The position numbers were made by a program, and so were the translations under genes. Below the pieces are notes generated by a model. The model was not told the origin of the DNA. It worked only from the letters and a program-made list of their open reading frames with translations, and did no database searches. From Marinomonas gallaica (GTDB lineage Bacteria; Pseudomonadota; Gammaproteobacteria; Pseudomonadales; Marinomonadaceae): a DNA stretch of 55,214 nucleotides. Positions 25,117-35,168 of the stretch are shown here, piece by piece. The stretch is from the NCBI RefSeq assembly GCF_001639745.1, contig NZ_LTAX01000023.1:1-55214 (forward strand). The letters run 5' to 3'. Position 1 is the first letter of the stretch. Each line of letters starts with the position of its first letter.

Positions 25117-26841
25117 ATGCGCATTATTCAACGAGCCCTGCCTGATGGTTTAGTCAATGACTTTCCAGCGCACTTCCCAGCGACCTTGTCACGTATTTAT
25201 CGATCCCGTGGCGTGACTGGGCTAAAAGAGCTGGAGTACAAACTTGCGAGTTTAGAGCATCCCAAGCAGTTTTTTGATATCGACAATGCTGCGGGCATTT
25301 TAGCGGATGCGGTTGAGCTGGGTCAGCGTATCGTTATTGTTGGCGATTTTGATGCAGACGGTGCAACGTCGACAACACTGGGCATATTGGCTTTGACCGC
25401 AATGGGGGCGATTGAGCCACAATACATTGTCCCGAACCGCTTTGAATACGGTTACGGTTTGACGCCAGAAATCGTGCTCTTAGTGCAAGAGCTGGAGGCC
25501 GATGTATTGGTCACAGTCGATAATGGTATTGCTAGTCTGGAAGGGGTTGCAGCTGCGAAAGCCGCAGGTATGAAAGTGATCGTAACCGATCATCATCTAC
25601 CCGGTGATACCCTGCCGAATGCCGATGCGATTGTTAATCCTAATCATCCAGACTGTGGCTTTCCTAGCAAAGCTTTAGCTGGTGTTGGGGTGATATTTTA
25701 TGTGATGTCTGCACTTCGAGCGCAACTGACCCAGCGTCAATGGTTTGAAAAAGCGCATATCCCTCGTCCTAATATGTCGGATTATCTAGATATTGTGGCG
25801 CTAGGTACGGTCGCAGATGTGGTGCCGCTGGATGCCAATAATCGCATTCTAGTGCAGCAGGGATTGGCTCGAATTCAGTCCGGGAAAGCGCGCCCTGGTA
25901 TTTTAGCATTGCTGGAAATAGGGGGGCGCGAGGCGAGTCGAATCAAAGCGACGGATTTAGGTTTTGTGGTGGGCCCGAGATTGAATGCCGCTGGGCGCTT
26001 AGATGATATGTCTATTGGTATTGAATGCTTATTAGCAGAACAAACCATGTTAGCGCGATCTTATGCCGAGCAGCTGGATATGCTTAATCGTGAGCGTAAA
26101 GCCATAGAGTCCGATATGAAACTGCAGGCGGAGCGTTCCTTGCAAGATTTAGAAACAGGCAGCGAGCTCCCTTATGGTATGTGCTTTTATAAAGAGGACT
26201 GGCACCAAGGGGTAATCGGGATTCTAGCTTCACGGATGAAAGAGAAGTGCCATCGTCCTGTGATTGCCTTTGCCCAAGCGGATGAAGAGACACTAAAGGG
26301 TTCTGCTCGTTCTATTCCAGGGGTGCATATTCGTGACGCGCTGGATTTATTAGCAAAACGCCATCCTACTTTATTGTCCAAATTTGGTGGTCATGCCATG
26401 GCCGCAGGCATGTCGATTAAAACAGAAGACTACCCTGCCTTTGCTAAAGCCTTTGATAACATTATTGAAGAGTGGGTGACCCCAGAGCAACTGGAAGCAA
26501 CGCTTTATACGGACGGTGCTTTAGCCGCCCAAGATTTTAGTCTGGAATTTGCTGAACAGTTACGCGTAGCTGGGCCTTGGGGGCAAGCATTTCCCGAGCC
26601 TTGTTTTGATGGCGAGTTTGAATTACTGCAACAGCGTATTGTCGGGGAAAAGCATCTTAAGCTGACGTTGCGCGATCCACAAACGAGCATGTTGATCGAT
26701 GGCATACACTTTTTTGCCGATCTCACTGTCTGGCCAAATACTGCACAACGAGCACGGTTGGTTTATAAGCTGGACATTAATGAATTCCGCGGTCAACGCA
26801 ATTTGCAGCTCATGGTCGATCATATCGAGCCATTGAGTTGA
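25117..26841 (+). CDS. recJ: single-stranded-DNA-specific 5'-3' exonuclease RecJ
   Basis: The 574-aa DHH-family nuclease has the DHH motifs GDFDADGAT (76-84), VTVDNGIAS and TDHH (157-160), and the DHHA1/OB region with HQGVIGILASRMKEKCHRPVIAFA and KFGGHAMAAGMSI. It degrades ssDNA 5'-3' in RecF-pathway repair and mismatch repair. ATG 25117 is preceded by AAAGATT, a weak ribosome site. Confidence 0.97.
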   Translation: MRIIQRALPDGLVNDFPAHFPATLSRIYRSRGVTGLKELEYKLASLEHPKQFFDIDNAAGILADAVELGQRIVIVGDFDADGATSTTLGILALTAMGAIEPQYIVPNRFEYGYGLTPEIVLLVQELEADVLVTVDNGIASLEGVAAAKAAGMKVIVTDHHLPGDTLPNADAIVNPNHPDCGFPSKALAGVGVIFYVMSALRAQLTQRQWFEKAHIPRPNMSDYLDIVALGTVADVVPLDANNRILVQQGLARIQSGKARPGILALLEIGGREASRIKATDLGFVVGPRLNAAGRLDDMSIGIECLLAEQTMLARSYAEQLDMLNRERKAIESDMKLQAERSLQDLETGSELPYGMCFYKEDWHQGVIGILASRMKEKCHRPVIAFAQADEETLKGSARSIPGVHIRDALDLLAKRHPTLLSKFGGHAMAAGMSIKTEDYPAFAKAFDNIIEEWVTPEQLEATLYTDGALAAQDFSLEFAEQLRVAGPWGQAFPEPCFDGEFELLQQRIVGEKHLKLTLRDPQTSMLIDGIHFFADLTVWPNTAQRARLVYKLDINEFRGQRNLQLMVDHIEPLS

Positions 26842-26958
26842 GTTTTAACAGAATAAATACCTAGGTATTTGCATACAGAGGGGCGGCATTCCTTTGATAA
26901 TAGGATATAATCTGCGTCCCTCACTTAACCACCGAATAATTTTTGCAGGAGTTCATTC

Positions 26959-27801
26959 ATGGCTGCACTGGTTCTTGACGGCAAACAATGCGCGAAAGAG
27001 ACCGAAGAGCGTTTAGCAAAACAAGTTGCTAAACTAAAAGAACGTACCGGCGGTACTCCTATATTGGCTACGATCCTAGTAGGTGCAGATCCTTCTTCTG
27101 CTACTTACGTAAAGATGAAAGGCAATGCATGTCGCCGCGTTGGAATGGACTCTCTTGCGATTGAACTGCCGGAAACCACCACCACAGAAGAATTGCTGGC
27201 AAAGATCGAAGATCTAAACGCAAATCCTGATGTTCACGGTATTTTGCTTCAGCACCCAGTGCCTGAGCAAATCAACGAGCGCGCTTGCTTCGATGCGATT
27301 GCGGCCCATAAAGATGTCGATGGTGTTACCTGTCTTGGCTTTGGTCGTATGGCGATGAAAGAGCCTGCTTTTGGTGCAGCGACTCCCGCAGGTGTTATGC
27401 GCCTATTGGAAGCCTACGATATCGACATTGAAGGCAAGCATGCGGTTGTAGTGGGACGAAGCCCAATTCTAGGTAAACCAATGGCGATGATGCTGTTGAA
27501 TGCCAATGCAACGGTGACTATTTGCCACTCGCGCACGCAAAACCTCTCTGACATCGTTAAACAAGCGGACATTATTGTTGGCGCAGTAGGCAAACCTGAA
27601 CTGATCAAAGCGGATTGGATCAAAGATGGCGCCATTGTTATTGATGCTGGTTACCACCAAGGTGGCATCGGCGATATTGAGCTTGCGCCATTATATGAGC
27701 GTGCTTCAGCCATCACACCTGTTCCAGGTGGTGTTGGCCCAATGACAATCAATACATTGATTTTGCAAACACTGGAGTCTGGCTTAAAACAATTAAGCTA
27801 A
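26959..27801 (+). CDS. folD: bifunctional methylenetetrahydrofolate dehydrogenase/cyclohydrolase
   Basis: The 280-aa protein has the FolD motifs: [23 protein letters not shown] with catalytic Lys, GILLQHPVP, and [17 protein letters not shown] for NADP binding, ending [11 protein letters not shown]. It interconverts 5,10-methylene-, methenyl- and 10-formyl-THF. An AGGAG site precedes the ATG and a TATAAT at 26906-26911 is a candidate -10 box without a good -35. Confidence 0.98.
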   Translation: MAALVLDGKQCAKETEERLAKQVAKLKERTGGTPILATILVGADPSSATYVKMKGNACRRVGMDSLAIELPETTTTEELLAKIEDLNANPDVHGILLQHPVPEQINERACFDAIAAHKDVDGVTCLGFGRMAMKEPAFGAATPAGVMRLLEAYDIDIEGKHAVVVGRSPILGKPMAMMLLNANATVTICHSRTQNLSDIVKQADIIVGAVGKPELIKADWIKDGAIVIDAGYHQGGIGDIELAPLYERASAITPVPGGVGPMTINTLILQTLESGLKQLS

Positions 27802-27844
27802 GCTTGAAGTGACTGCTTATGATCCTCATATATAGATCATAAAG

Positions 27845-27876
27845 AGCCGTGCCCATGGGCGCGGCTTTGTTTTTTT
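27845..27876 (+). terminator. intrinsic terminator after folD
   Basis: Stem AGCCGTGCC / GGCGCGGCT (one T-G wobble) with loop CATG, followed by TTGTTTTTTT. Confidence 0.9.
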
Positions 27877-27901
27877 AATTCAGACAAAAAGGTTACTCCC
27901 C

Positions 27902-28492
27902 ATGTCCACAGAAATGTTACTGGATGCGCTGGACTTCGATTTAATTGCGGATGTATTTGTTACCGAATCTATTTCGGCATCACCGGCTGAATTGCATGGG
28001 CAACTATGTGGGTATCTGGCGTCAGGCGTCGCATTACCCTTAGAAGACTGGCTTGCGATGGTAGCGGAGTTCTGTGATATCGAAGGTTGGAAAGAAGACG
28101 CCAGTCGTGATGCGATTGTTGAACTGTATCAATCAACGATCGAATTGTACCGCAATGGTGAGTACGCATTGGTGCCTTGTATGAGCGACGATGATGCGCC
28201 ACTTAGTGAACGTGGTACAACGCTAGCACAATGGGCACATGGCTTTTTAGCCGGTTACGGCTTATCTGGACATAAACCAAACTTGTCAGACGATGCGAAA
28301 CAAGTACTACAAGATTTTGCCAACATCTCGGCCATGCAGGCTGATATGGAAGCTCTTGAAGAGAATAATGACAACGAAACCGATTTAATCGAACTGGTCG
28401 AATACGTTCGCTTGTCTGCCATGATGTTATATTCAGAGCACGGTAGTGTTGCGGAAAAAACGGATGCCAGCCAAGCGCCGCTTTTCCACTAA
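27902..28492 (+). CDS. ygfB: YgfB/UPF0149 family protein
   Basis: The 196-aa acidic, helical protein carries the UPF0149 signature (SPAELHGQLCGYLASG, then LAQWAHGFLAGYGL). In pseudomonads YgfB homologues influence antibiotic-resistance gene expression, but a general biochemical role is unknown. Its position just upstream of pepP and the ubiquinone hydroxylase is the conserved ygfB-pepP-ubi order. Confidence 0.9.
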   Translation: MSTEMLLDALDFDLIADVFVTESISASPAELHGQLCGYLASGVALPLEDWLAMVAEFCDIEGWKEDASRDAIVELYQSTIELYRNGEYALVPCMSDDDAPLSERGTTLAQWAHGFLAGYGLSGHKPNLSDDAKQVLQDFANISAMQADMEALEENNDNETDLIELVEYVRLSAMMLYSEHGSVAEKTDASQAPLFH

Positions 28493-28523
28493 TCGCACTT
28501 GAGTGAAGTAAAAGGAGTATGCA

Positions 28524-29828
28524 ATGAAACTGTCTAAAGAAATTTATCGCGAGCGTCGTCAGCGCCTAATGAGTGCGCTCGGTGATCATACCGTTGCGGT
28601 GATTCGAGCGGGTGAGTTAGCCACGCGTAATAATGACTGCGACTATGAGTTTCGCCCGCATTCGAGCTTCTTTTACTTAACTGGATTTAATGAACCCAGC
28701 GCGATGCTGTTTATTTTACCGACAGGTGAGAGCCACATGGCTGTGCAGCCAAAAGATCCTGAGCGAGAGCAGTGGGATGGTTTTCGTCATGGCATGACTG
28801 GAGCGATGCAAACCTTTGGTATGGACCAAGCGGTTGAGCTTGATGAGTTAGACGACTTGGCTTTAGAGCTGTTCGATGGCGCTGATAAAATCGCTTTGTT
28901 AATGGAAGACGAGCTGTTGCGTGATCAAGCGTTAACTTGGCGCGATGCATTAGCAGCACGTGCTCGCCAAGGCGCTGTTGCACCAACCAGTATTGTCGAC
29001 TTGAGCGATGTATTGCATGAGATGCGTCTAATTAAAGACGCTGCTGAAATCGACATTATGGAGCGCGCGGCGCAGATCAGTGTTCAAGCACACACCCAAG
29101 CCATGAAAGCGGTTGTGCCAGGGATGATGGAATACCAGTTGGAAGCAGAGCTGAACTACGTGTTTATGAAAAATGGAGCACGCGTTCCTGCATACAATAA
29201 TATTGTGGCCTCTGGTTGTAATGCCTGTGTCCTACATTACATTAAAAACGATGAAGAAATTGCCGATGGCGACTTAATTCTGATTGATGCGGGTGGTGAA
29301 TTAGGCTGTTACGCTTCCGATATAACCCGTACTTTCCCTGCAAACGGTAAGTTTAGTGAGCCACAGGCTCAGCTATATCAGCTGGTTTTGGATGCCTATC
29401 ATGCCGGCTTAGCTCAAATGACCGTTGGTAACCCGTATGAAGCCTTTCATATCAAAGCAGTAGAAGTGTTGGTCGCAGGATTGGTAAAGCTAGGTTTGTT
29501 GCAAGGGGATGTCGAAGAGCTGATAGAGAACAAAGCCTATCGAGATTTTTACATGCACAATACTGGGCACTGGTTAGGTTTGGATGTACACGATTGTGGC
29601 CGTTATAAAGAAGCAGGTGAATCCCGCCCCTTGCAAGCGGGGATGGTTTTGACCCTTGAGCCAGGACTTTATATTAACCCAGATAATGAGTCTGTCGATG
29701 TAAAGTGGCGCGGTATTGGCATACGCATTGAAGATGACATACTCATCCGTGAAGAAGGTCCCTACGTATTAACCCACGGATTGGTAAAAGAGATTGCTGA
29801 GATTGAAGCCTTGATGGCGTCTAAATAA
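28524..29828 (+). CDS. pepP: Xaa-Pro aminopeptidase (aminopeptidase P)
   Basis: The 434-aa protein has the AMP_N domain and the pita-bread metallopeptidase domain. The metal ligands are visible: Asp in LILIDAGGELGCYASDITRTF (two Asp), His in HNTGHWLGLDVHD, Glu in LTLEPGLYI and Glu in GIRIEDDILI. It removes the N-terminal residue before proline using two Mn2+ ions. It follows ygfB by 31 bases and has a GGAG ribosome site. Confidence 0.96.
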   Translation: MKLSKEIYRERRQRLMSALGDHTVAVIRAGELATRNNDCDYEFRPHSSFFYLTGFNEPSAMLFILPTGESHMAVQPKDPEREQWDGFRHGMTGAMQTFGMDQAVELDELDDLALELFDGADKIALLMEDELLRDQALTWRDALAARARQGAVAPTSIVDLSDVLHEMRLIKDAAEIDIMERAAQISVQAHTQAMKAVVPGMMEYQLEAELNYVFMKNGARVPAYNNIVASGCNACVLHYIKNDEEIADGDLILIDAGGELGCYASDITRTFPANGKFSEPQAQLYQLVLDAYHAGLAQMTVGNPYEAFHIKAVEVLVAGLVKLGLLQGDVEELIENKAYRDFYMHNTGHWLGLDVHDCGRYKEAGESRPLQAGMVLTLEPGLYINPDNESVDVKWRGIGIRIEDDILIREEGPYVLTHGLVKEIAEIEALMASK

Positions 29829-29847
29829 GTTGGAGTAGAGGTTTGGT

Positions 29848-31044
29848 ATGGCCAGAGAATACGATGTAGTCATTGTGGGAGCCGGAATGGTTGGCGCGTT
29901 AACCGCAGTATTAACCGCTCAGAAAGGCTTAACTGTCGCTTTGATCGATAAACACTCTGGCCGTTATACGTTATCCACACCTCCAGCGTACGATGCACGC
30001 GTGAGCGCTATCTCAAAGTTATCCCAGACACTGCTTGAAGAAGCGGGCGCTTGGCAGCGTATTGCACAAGATCGCCTTGCACCCTACCATAAAATGGCGG
30101 TCTGGGATGGGCTTGGGGATGGTTATGTGGATTTCGATACACATTATCAACAGGGGCAAACGTTAGGCCAGCTTGTGGAAAACGCTGTTTTATGTAATGC
30201 CTTAATGAAAAGTGTGCACGATACACGCGGTATTGATTTGTATTTTGATGACAGTGTGGTTGCTCAACGCCAAGTAGATCAAGGTGTAGAAATAGACCTT
30301 GCTTCTGATCGTCAATTACAAGGTTCTGTGCTGGTTGCAGCGGACGGCGCGAATTCTCAAGTGCGACATCAAAATGGCTTTGAAACGGTCGAATGGGACT
30401 ATGGTCATCACGCTATTGTGACGACGGTTGAGATTGATCAGCCGCATGAAGGTACGGCATGGCAAGCGTTTGGAGAGGAAGGCATTTTAGCCTTTTTACC
30501 TTTGCCGAGTGTCGATGACAAACATTACGTGTCGATTGTTTGGTCAGTAGCGCCTAATGATGCTGAGCAGTTGGTGGCCTTAGAAGAGGCCGATTTCTGT
30601 AAGCGCTTAACGTATGCCATTAATCGCCGTTTTTCTGCGCTGTCGATTACGGTTCCTCGAATGGCAATCCCGTTGCGTCAGCGTCATGCAAAGCAGTATG
30701 TGCAAGAGGGGATTGCCTTAATTGGTGATGCGGCCCATACGATTCATCCTTTAGCAGGGCAAGGTGCAAATCTTGGTTTTGCCGATGTCAGTGCGTTGGT
30801 GCCTATTCTGGTAAAAGCGCATCAGCGTGGAGAAACGCTCGGATCGATGAAGGTCCTGCGCCGCTATCAGCGTGCGCGTATGTTGGATAATATTGCTATG
30901 TCGGCATCGATGGAAGCCTTCAAACGAATGTTCACGACGCAACAGCCTATTGTTGTACAGCTGCGTAATATGGGGATGAAGGTGTGCCATTCATCGTCGA
31001 CTATTAAGCGTCAGTTGGTGGCTCATGCCTCCGGTATTCGCTAA
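29848..31044 (+). CDS. UbiH/UbiI/VisC/COQ6-family FAD monooxygenase
   Basis: The 398-aa flavoprotein has VVIVGAGMVGAL for FAD binding near the N-terminus and the GDAAHTIHPLAGQGANLGFADV motif near residue 295. It hydroxylates the ring in ubiquinone synthesis. The C-terminal tail (LRNMGMKVCHSSSTIKRQLVAHASG) looks closer to UbiI (VisC) than to E. coli UbiH, although the ygfB-pepP position usually carries ubiH followed by ubiI. Only one hydroxylase is here, so the C5 versus C6 specificity is open. Followed by a terminator. Confidence 0.88.
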   Translation: MAREYDVVIVGAGMVGALTAVLTAQKGLTVALIDKHSGRYTLSTPPAYDARVSAISKLSQTLLEEAGAWQRIAQDRLAPYHKMAVWDGLGDGYVDFDTHYQQGQTLGQLVENAVLCNALMKSVHDTRGIDLYFDDSVVAQRQVDQGVEIDLASDRQLQGSVLVAADGANSQVRHQNGFETVEWDYGHHAIVTTVEIDQPHEGTAWQAFGEEGILAFLPLPSVDDKHYVSIVWSVAPNDAEQLVALEEADFCKRLTYAINRRFSALSITVPRMAIPLRQRHAKQYVQEGIALIGDAAHTIHPLAGQGANLGFADVSALVPILVKAHQRGETLGSMKVLRRYQRARMLDNIAMSASMEAFKRMFTTQQPIVVQLRNMGMKVCHSSSTIKRQLVAHASGIR

Positions 31045-31083
31045 CGTCAGAAAAGCGATTAATTAACGACCTAATAACCGTTT

Positions 31084-31110
31084 AAAAGAGAACCTTAGTT
31101 CTCTTTTTTT
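31084..31110 (+). terminator. intrinsic terminator after the ubiquinone hydroxylase gene
   Basis: A 10-bp perfect stem AAAAGAGAAC / GTTCTCTTTT with loop CTTA, ending in seven T. Confidence 0.92.
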
Positions 31111-31174
31111 GTCTATTCATCCCGTGAATTTTGTTTTTTGGCAAGTCTGCAACGATCAAAGCGGAAAAGCTATG

Positions 31175-31197
31175 TAAATAAAAACAGTTTTCATTTA
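31175..31197. promoter_or_regulatory. AT-rich palindrome, possible Fur box
   Basis: TAAATAAAA-ACAG-TTTTCATTTA is a near-palindrome about 70 bp upstream of the iron-binding protein gene. Its position and AT-rich dyad nature fit a Fur site, but the match to the GATAATGATAATCATTATC consensus is poor. Confidence 0.3.
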
Positions 31198-31265
31198 TAG
31201 TGATATTTAAATAGTTTAGCCACAACTCATATGTGTCGAGCCTCAGAATTTATAAGGTTGTAACA

Positions 31266-32336
31266 ATGAATGCATTAGTAAGCGTATCTGGCGCGTCTGC
31301 GCGCACTTTGGTTAGTAAAAGTATCTCAATGGCTCTAGTGGCCGGTGCTGTGTTAGGCAGTACGCTGGTCACTGCAGCGGGTGAAGTGAATGTTTACTCG
31401 GCGCGAAAAGAAGCGTTGATTGCACCAGCGTTAGACGCTTTTTCAAAAGCCAATGATGTGACAGTAAATCTTGTTACAGGTAATGCCGATGCGTTGTTGC
31501 GTCGTTTACAAGTTGAGGGCAGTGCAAGCCCTGCCGATGTTTTTATCACAGTCGACGCGGGTCGTTTATACCGTGCTAAAGCAGCGGGTGTGTTGCAACC
31601 TTTTGAAACCGATGTGCTGAATGATGTCGTGCCTGACAACTTACATGATCGTGATGGGTATTGGTATGGACTGTCACAGCGTGCACGTGTGATTTTCTAT
31701 AATCCAGAAAAAGTAGATGCAAGTGAGCTATCGACTTACGAAGCTCTGGCTGATCCTAAATGGAAAGGTCGTATCTGTGCGCGGTCTTCTTCGAATATCT
31801 ATAACCAATCACTTGTAGCGTCAATGATTGAAGCGGATGGAAAAGAAGCGACTCAAGAATGGGTAAAAGGTTTTGTTGCCAACTTGGCTCGTCCGCCATT
31901 TGGTGGTGATACCGATCAGCTCAAAGCCGTTGCTGCTGGCGTGTGCGATGTGACCTTGGCGAATACGTATTACTTTGGCCGCCTAGGACAAAGCGATAAG
32001 GCATCAGATCGCGCTGTATATGATCAAGTTGCGTTATTTTGGCCCAACCAAACGGAAGGCGATCGTGGGGCTCATGTCAATGTAAGTGGCATTGGCTTAA
32101 CAACCTCAGCGACAAATATCGACAATGCTAAGTTGTTAGTGGAATACTTAACGAATCATGAAAGCCAAGAGTGGTACGCTAACGTTAATAACGAATACCC
32201 TGTTATTGACGGTGTTGCTCCACCAAAGAGCCTGCAACCATTTGGCGAATTTAAAGCTGACTCTATGTCTCTAAGTGTTCTAGGCGATAATAACCGTATG
32301 GCGGTTGAGATGATGGATACAGCGGGCTGGAAATAA
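31266..32336 (+). CDS. fbpA: ferric iron ABC transporter, periplasmic binding protein
   Basis: I use ATG 31266, preceded by AAGG, over an in-frame ATG 33 bases upstream, because it leads into a normal signal peptide (SISMALVAGAVLGSTLVTAAG). The mature protein begins EVNVYSARKEALI, the usual start of FbpA/FutA iron-binding proteins. The tyrosine cluster ANTYYFGRL is the family's Fe3+-binding site. It hands Fe3+ to the FbpB/FbpC importer encoded next, 27 bases downstream. Confidence 0.93.
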   Translation: MNALVSVSGASARTLVSKSISMALVAGAVLGSTLVTAAGEVNVYSARKEALIAPALDAFSKANDVTVNLVTGNADALLRRLQVEGSASPADVFITVDAGRLYRAKAAGVLQPFETDVLNDVVPDNLHDRDGYWYGLSQRARVIFYNPEKVDASELSTYEALADPKWKGRICARSSSNIYNQSLVASMIEADGKEATQEWVKGFVANLARPPFGGDTDQLKAVAAGVCDVTLANTYYFGRLGQSDKASDRAVYDQVALFWPNQTEGDRGAHVNVSGIGLTTSATNIDNAKLLVEYLTNHESQEWYANVNNEYPVIDGVAPPKSLQPFGEFKADSMSLSVLGDNNRMAVEMMDTAGWK

Positions 32337-32363
32337 TCTCACTGAACTAGAGTAAGTGTATTA

Positions 32364-34034
32364 ATGTCGACATTGACTCAAGCAAATCCTGCTGTGCAAA
32401 GCCGTAGCAGGATTTCTTTATTGAAGCTCAGCGCAATTACGATTGCGTTGTTACTGGCTGTGCCTGTGTTGATCATTTTGGTCAATATTTTTTTAGGTGG
32501 CAGTGGGGTATGGCAGCATTTATTAGATACTTTGCTGTTTGATTACATTTCCAATTCCCTTTTACTCATGTTGGGCGTCACCCTAGGGACACTTGCCATG
32601 GGGGTCCCTGCGGCTTGGTTAACAAGTGTGTGTAATTTCCCGGGACGATCGATGTTCGCTTGGGCGCTACTCTTGCCTCTTGCGATGCCCGCTTACATCA
32701 TTGCGTATACCTACACGGGCTTATTTGATTTTGCTGGCCCTGTACAAACCTTTATTCGTGATGTAACAGGATTAGGGTACGGTGAGTATTGGTTCTTTGA
32801 AATGCGCTCTTTAGGCGGCGCTTTTGCGATGCTTTCGTTAGTACTGTATCCATACGTGTATTTAATGAGTCGTGCGGCGTTTCTAGAACAATCGGCGAAT
32901 ACTTTAGAAGTGTGCCGTACACTTGGTTATTCCGCGCCGCAGGCCTTTTTTCGTTTAGCATTGCCAATGGCCAGACCTGCGATCGTAGCGGGTGTGACAT
33001 TGGCGATGATGGAAACCTTAGCCGATTACGGTACGGTACAGTATTTTGGTGTGACGACTTTTACGACGGGCATCATGCGAACTTTTTATGGGTTTGGTGA
33101 TTTGGCTGCTGCATCGCAGCTGGCCGGTATCTTGTTGTTATTTGTCGCCGTGCTTATTTTTTCTGAGCGCTACTCCCGCAGAAAAATTTCTTACCATACT
33201 TCAGGGCTGCGTAAAGCCAGCCAACGCAAAATCGAGTTACGCGGGGTGTATGGTGTCGCGGCGTTTACGGCGTGTGCTATTCCTGTTTTAGCGGGCTTTG
33301 TTATCCCTGCCTTGGTGCTGTTCTATTGGGCTATGTTTGAAGCCGAAGCAGTGGGTTGGGACTTTATACAGCTCGCTTGGAACTCATTCTATTTGGCGGC
33401 TCTAGCAGCTATGATCGCGGTCTCGTTAGCTATGGTGTTGGCGTATGCTGGGCGATTGAATAAAGAGAAAAGTGTACAAACAGCGATTGTAACCTCAGGC
33501 ATGGGCTATGCTTTACCTGGTACTATTATTGCTATTGGGGTTATTGTCCCCTTGGCATGGCTAGATCATCGAATTATTGAATTTTTTCAACATGTGTTTG
33601 AGATCAAAATCGGGTTGTTTTTCTCTGGTACTATTGCTGCGTTATTATTTGCTTATACTGTTCGCTTTATGGCAGTGTCGTTAGGCTCGGTTCAAAGTGG
33701 CCTAGGAAAAGTAAAACCAAGTATGGACATGGCTGGTCGCTCATTAGGTTGTACGCCAGCCCAAGTATTGCGCCGTATCCATGTGCCTTTGTTAAAAAGC
33801 TCTGTGCTCACAGCATTATTAATCGTTTTTGTTGATGTCTTAAAAGAGTTGCCAGCAACATTAATTTTGCGTCCATTTAACTTTAATACGCTTGCCGTGA
33901 GAGCATTTGAGCTGGCTTCTGATGAGCGTCTAGTAGATGCTGCACCAGCATCATTAATGATTGTCGCGGTAGGCCTAATTCCAGTGATTTTGTTAAGCCG
34001 ATCTATTTCATCCAGTGCACAGCATGAGGCTTAA
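32364..34034 (+). CDS. fbpB: ferric iron ABC transporter, permease
   Basis: The 556-aa protein has about 12 transmembrane helices in two BPD_transp_1 halves. An EAA loop is seen in each: LEVCRTLGYSAPQAFFRLALPMARPAI and MAGRSLGCTPAQVLRRIHVPL. The fused two-domain permease is typical for the FbpB/SfuB/HitB iron-uptake group. Its stop overlaps the next gene's ATG by one base. Confidence 0.93.
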   Translation: MSTLTQANPAVQSRSRISLLKLSAITIALLLAVPVLIILVNIFLGGSGVWQHLLDTLLFDYISNSLLLMLGVTLGTLAMGVPAAWLTSVCNFPGRSMFAWALLLPLAMPAYIIAYTYTGLFDFAGPVQTFIRDVTGLGYGEYWFFEMRSLGGAFAMLSLVLYPYVYLMSRAAFLEQSANTLEVCRTLGYSAPQAFFRLALPMARPAIVAGVTLAMMETLADYGTVQYFGVTTFTTGIMRTFYGFGDLAAASQLAGILLLFVAVLIFSERYSRRKISYHTSGLRKASQRKIELRGVYGVAAFTACAIPVLAGFVIPALVLFYWAMFEAEAVGWDFIQLAWNSFYLAALAAMIAVSLAMVLAYAGRLNKEKSVQTAIVTSGMGYALPGTIIAIGVIVPLAWLDHRIIEFFQHVFEIKIGLFFSGTIAALLFAYTVRFMAVSLGSVQSGLGKVKPSMDMAGRSLGCTPAQVLRRIHVPLLKSSVLTALLIVFVDVLKELPATLILRPFNFNTLAVRAFELASDERLVDAAPASLMIVAVGLIPVILLSRSISSSAQHEA

Positions 34035-35116
34035 TGAGGTATAACATGACAGCAATGCCACCGAATAAAATGTTAAAAGAACTCAAATTAAGCAATATCG
34101 CTGTGGGCTACCAAGGTATCCCTGTAGTGCAAGAGGCTAACTTTCGAATTATCGAAGGTCAGATAGGCTGTTTACTCGGGCCAAGTGGTTGCGGCAAATC
34201 TACCTTACTACGGGCTATTGCTGGTTTTGAGCCGCTAATGGGCGGTGAAATCACATTGGATAATGAGGTGCTGTCCTCGGCTACGGAAACACTGAGCCCT
34301 GAAAAGCGCAGTATTGGTATGGTGTTTCAAGATATTGCCTTATTTCCGCATTTAACCATTGGTGCCAATATTGCCTTTGGCCTAAAAGGCTGGTCGAAGA
34401 AAGAGGTTCAGGCTCGAATTGAATACTTGCTCGAGCTTGTTGGCTTAGAGGGTTATAACGAACGCTATCCGCACTCCTTATCAGGAGGGCAGCAACAGCG
34501 TGTTGCGTTGGCGCGTGCCATTGCCCCAAAACCAAAACTCTTACTCATGGATGAGCCGTTCTCAGGGCTTGATGCGAAGCTTCGAGAAGAGCTTGTGCCC
34601 GATATTCGTGCCATATTACAGCATGAAAAAGTCAGTGCGATTCTTGTAACGCATGATCAAGCGGAAGCCTTTGCGATGGCGGATCAGGTGGCCATTATGG
34701 AAGCCGGTCGCATTCTACAAGTGGGAACGCCCTATGAGATTTATCATGAACCGGTTTCTCGTTTTGTGGCGATGTTTATTGGTCAGGGGGACTTCTTGCC
34801 AGCCGTTGTGTGTGGTGATAACTGTGTGCATTCTGATCTAGGTGAGATTCACGGGGATATGGAGCATGGCTTTAAGTCAGGTGCGAAAGTGGATTTACTG
34901 GTTCGCCCAGATGATATCCTGCACGATGATGACAGCGCCTTTAAAGGCCTAATTGTCAGTAAATGGTTCCGTGGGTCTTACTTTTTATATCGTGTGAAAT
35001 TGCCTTCTGGAAAAGTAACTTATTGTTTTGCGTCCTCGCATCATAATCATTCTATTGGTCAAGAAATTGGCTTAAGCGTCAATTTAGATCACCTAGTGAT
35101 GTTTCCTACCCATTGA
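34034..35116 (+). CDS. fbpC: ferric iron ABC transporter, ATP-binding protein
   Basis: The 360-aa ABC ATPase has Walker A GPSGCGKST (49-57), Q-loop VFQDIALFPHLT, signature LSGGQQQRVALARAI, Walker B LLLMDEPFSGLD, the switch His in VTHDQAEAF and a C-terminal TOBE-like part. ATG 34034 overlaps the fbpB stop; a second ATG at 34046 has a better-spaced GAGG and is an alternative start. It powers the FbpAB importer. Last gene of the fbpABC operon. Confidence 0.93.
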   Translation: MRYNMTAMPPNKMLKELKLSNIAVGYQGIPVVQEANFRIIEGQIGCLLGPSGCGKSTLLRAIAGFEPLMGGEITLDNEVLSSATETLSPEKRSIGMVFQDIALFPHLTIGANIAFGLKGWSKKEVQARIEYLLELVGLEGYNERYPHSLSGGQQQRVALARAIAPKPKLLLMDEPFSGLDAKLREELVPDIRAILQHEKVSAILVTHDQAEAFAMADQVAIMEAGRILQVGTPYEIYHEPVSRFVAMFIGQGDFLPAVVCGDNCVHSDLGEIHGDMEHGFKSGAKVDLLVRPDDILHDDDSAFKGLIVSKWFRGSYFLYRVKLPSGKVTYCFASSHHNHSIGQEIGLSVNLDHLVMFPTH

Positions 35117-35124
35117 GTGGCTGT

Positions 35125-35163
35125 CAAACTTAACAAAGCGCCTCAGGCGCTTCGTTAAGTTTG
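35125..35163. terminator. long hairpin between fbpC and the convergent HDOD gene
   Basis: Eighteen-base arms (35125-35142 and 35146-35163) pair with a single mismatch around a TCA loop. It has no clean T run but can serve both convergent genes. Confidence 0.7.
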
Positions 35164-35168
35164 AAGGT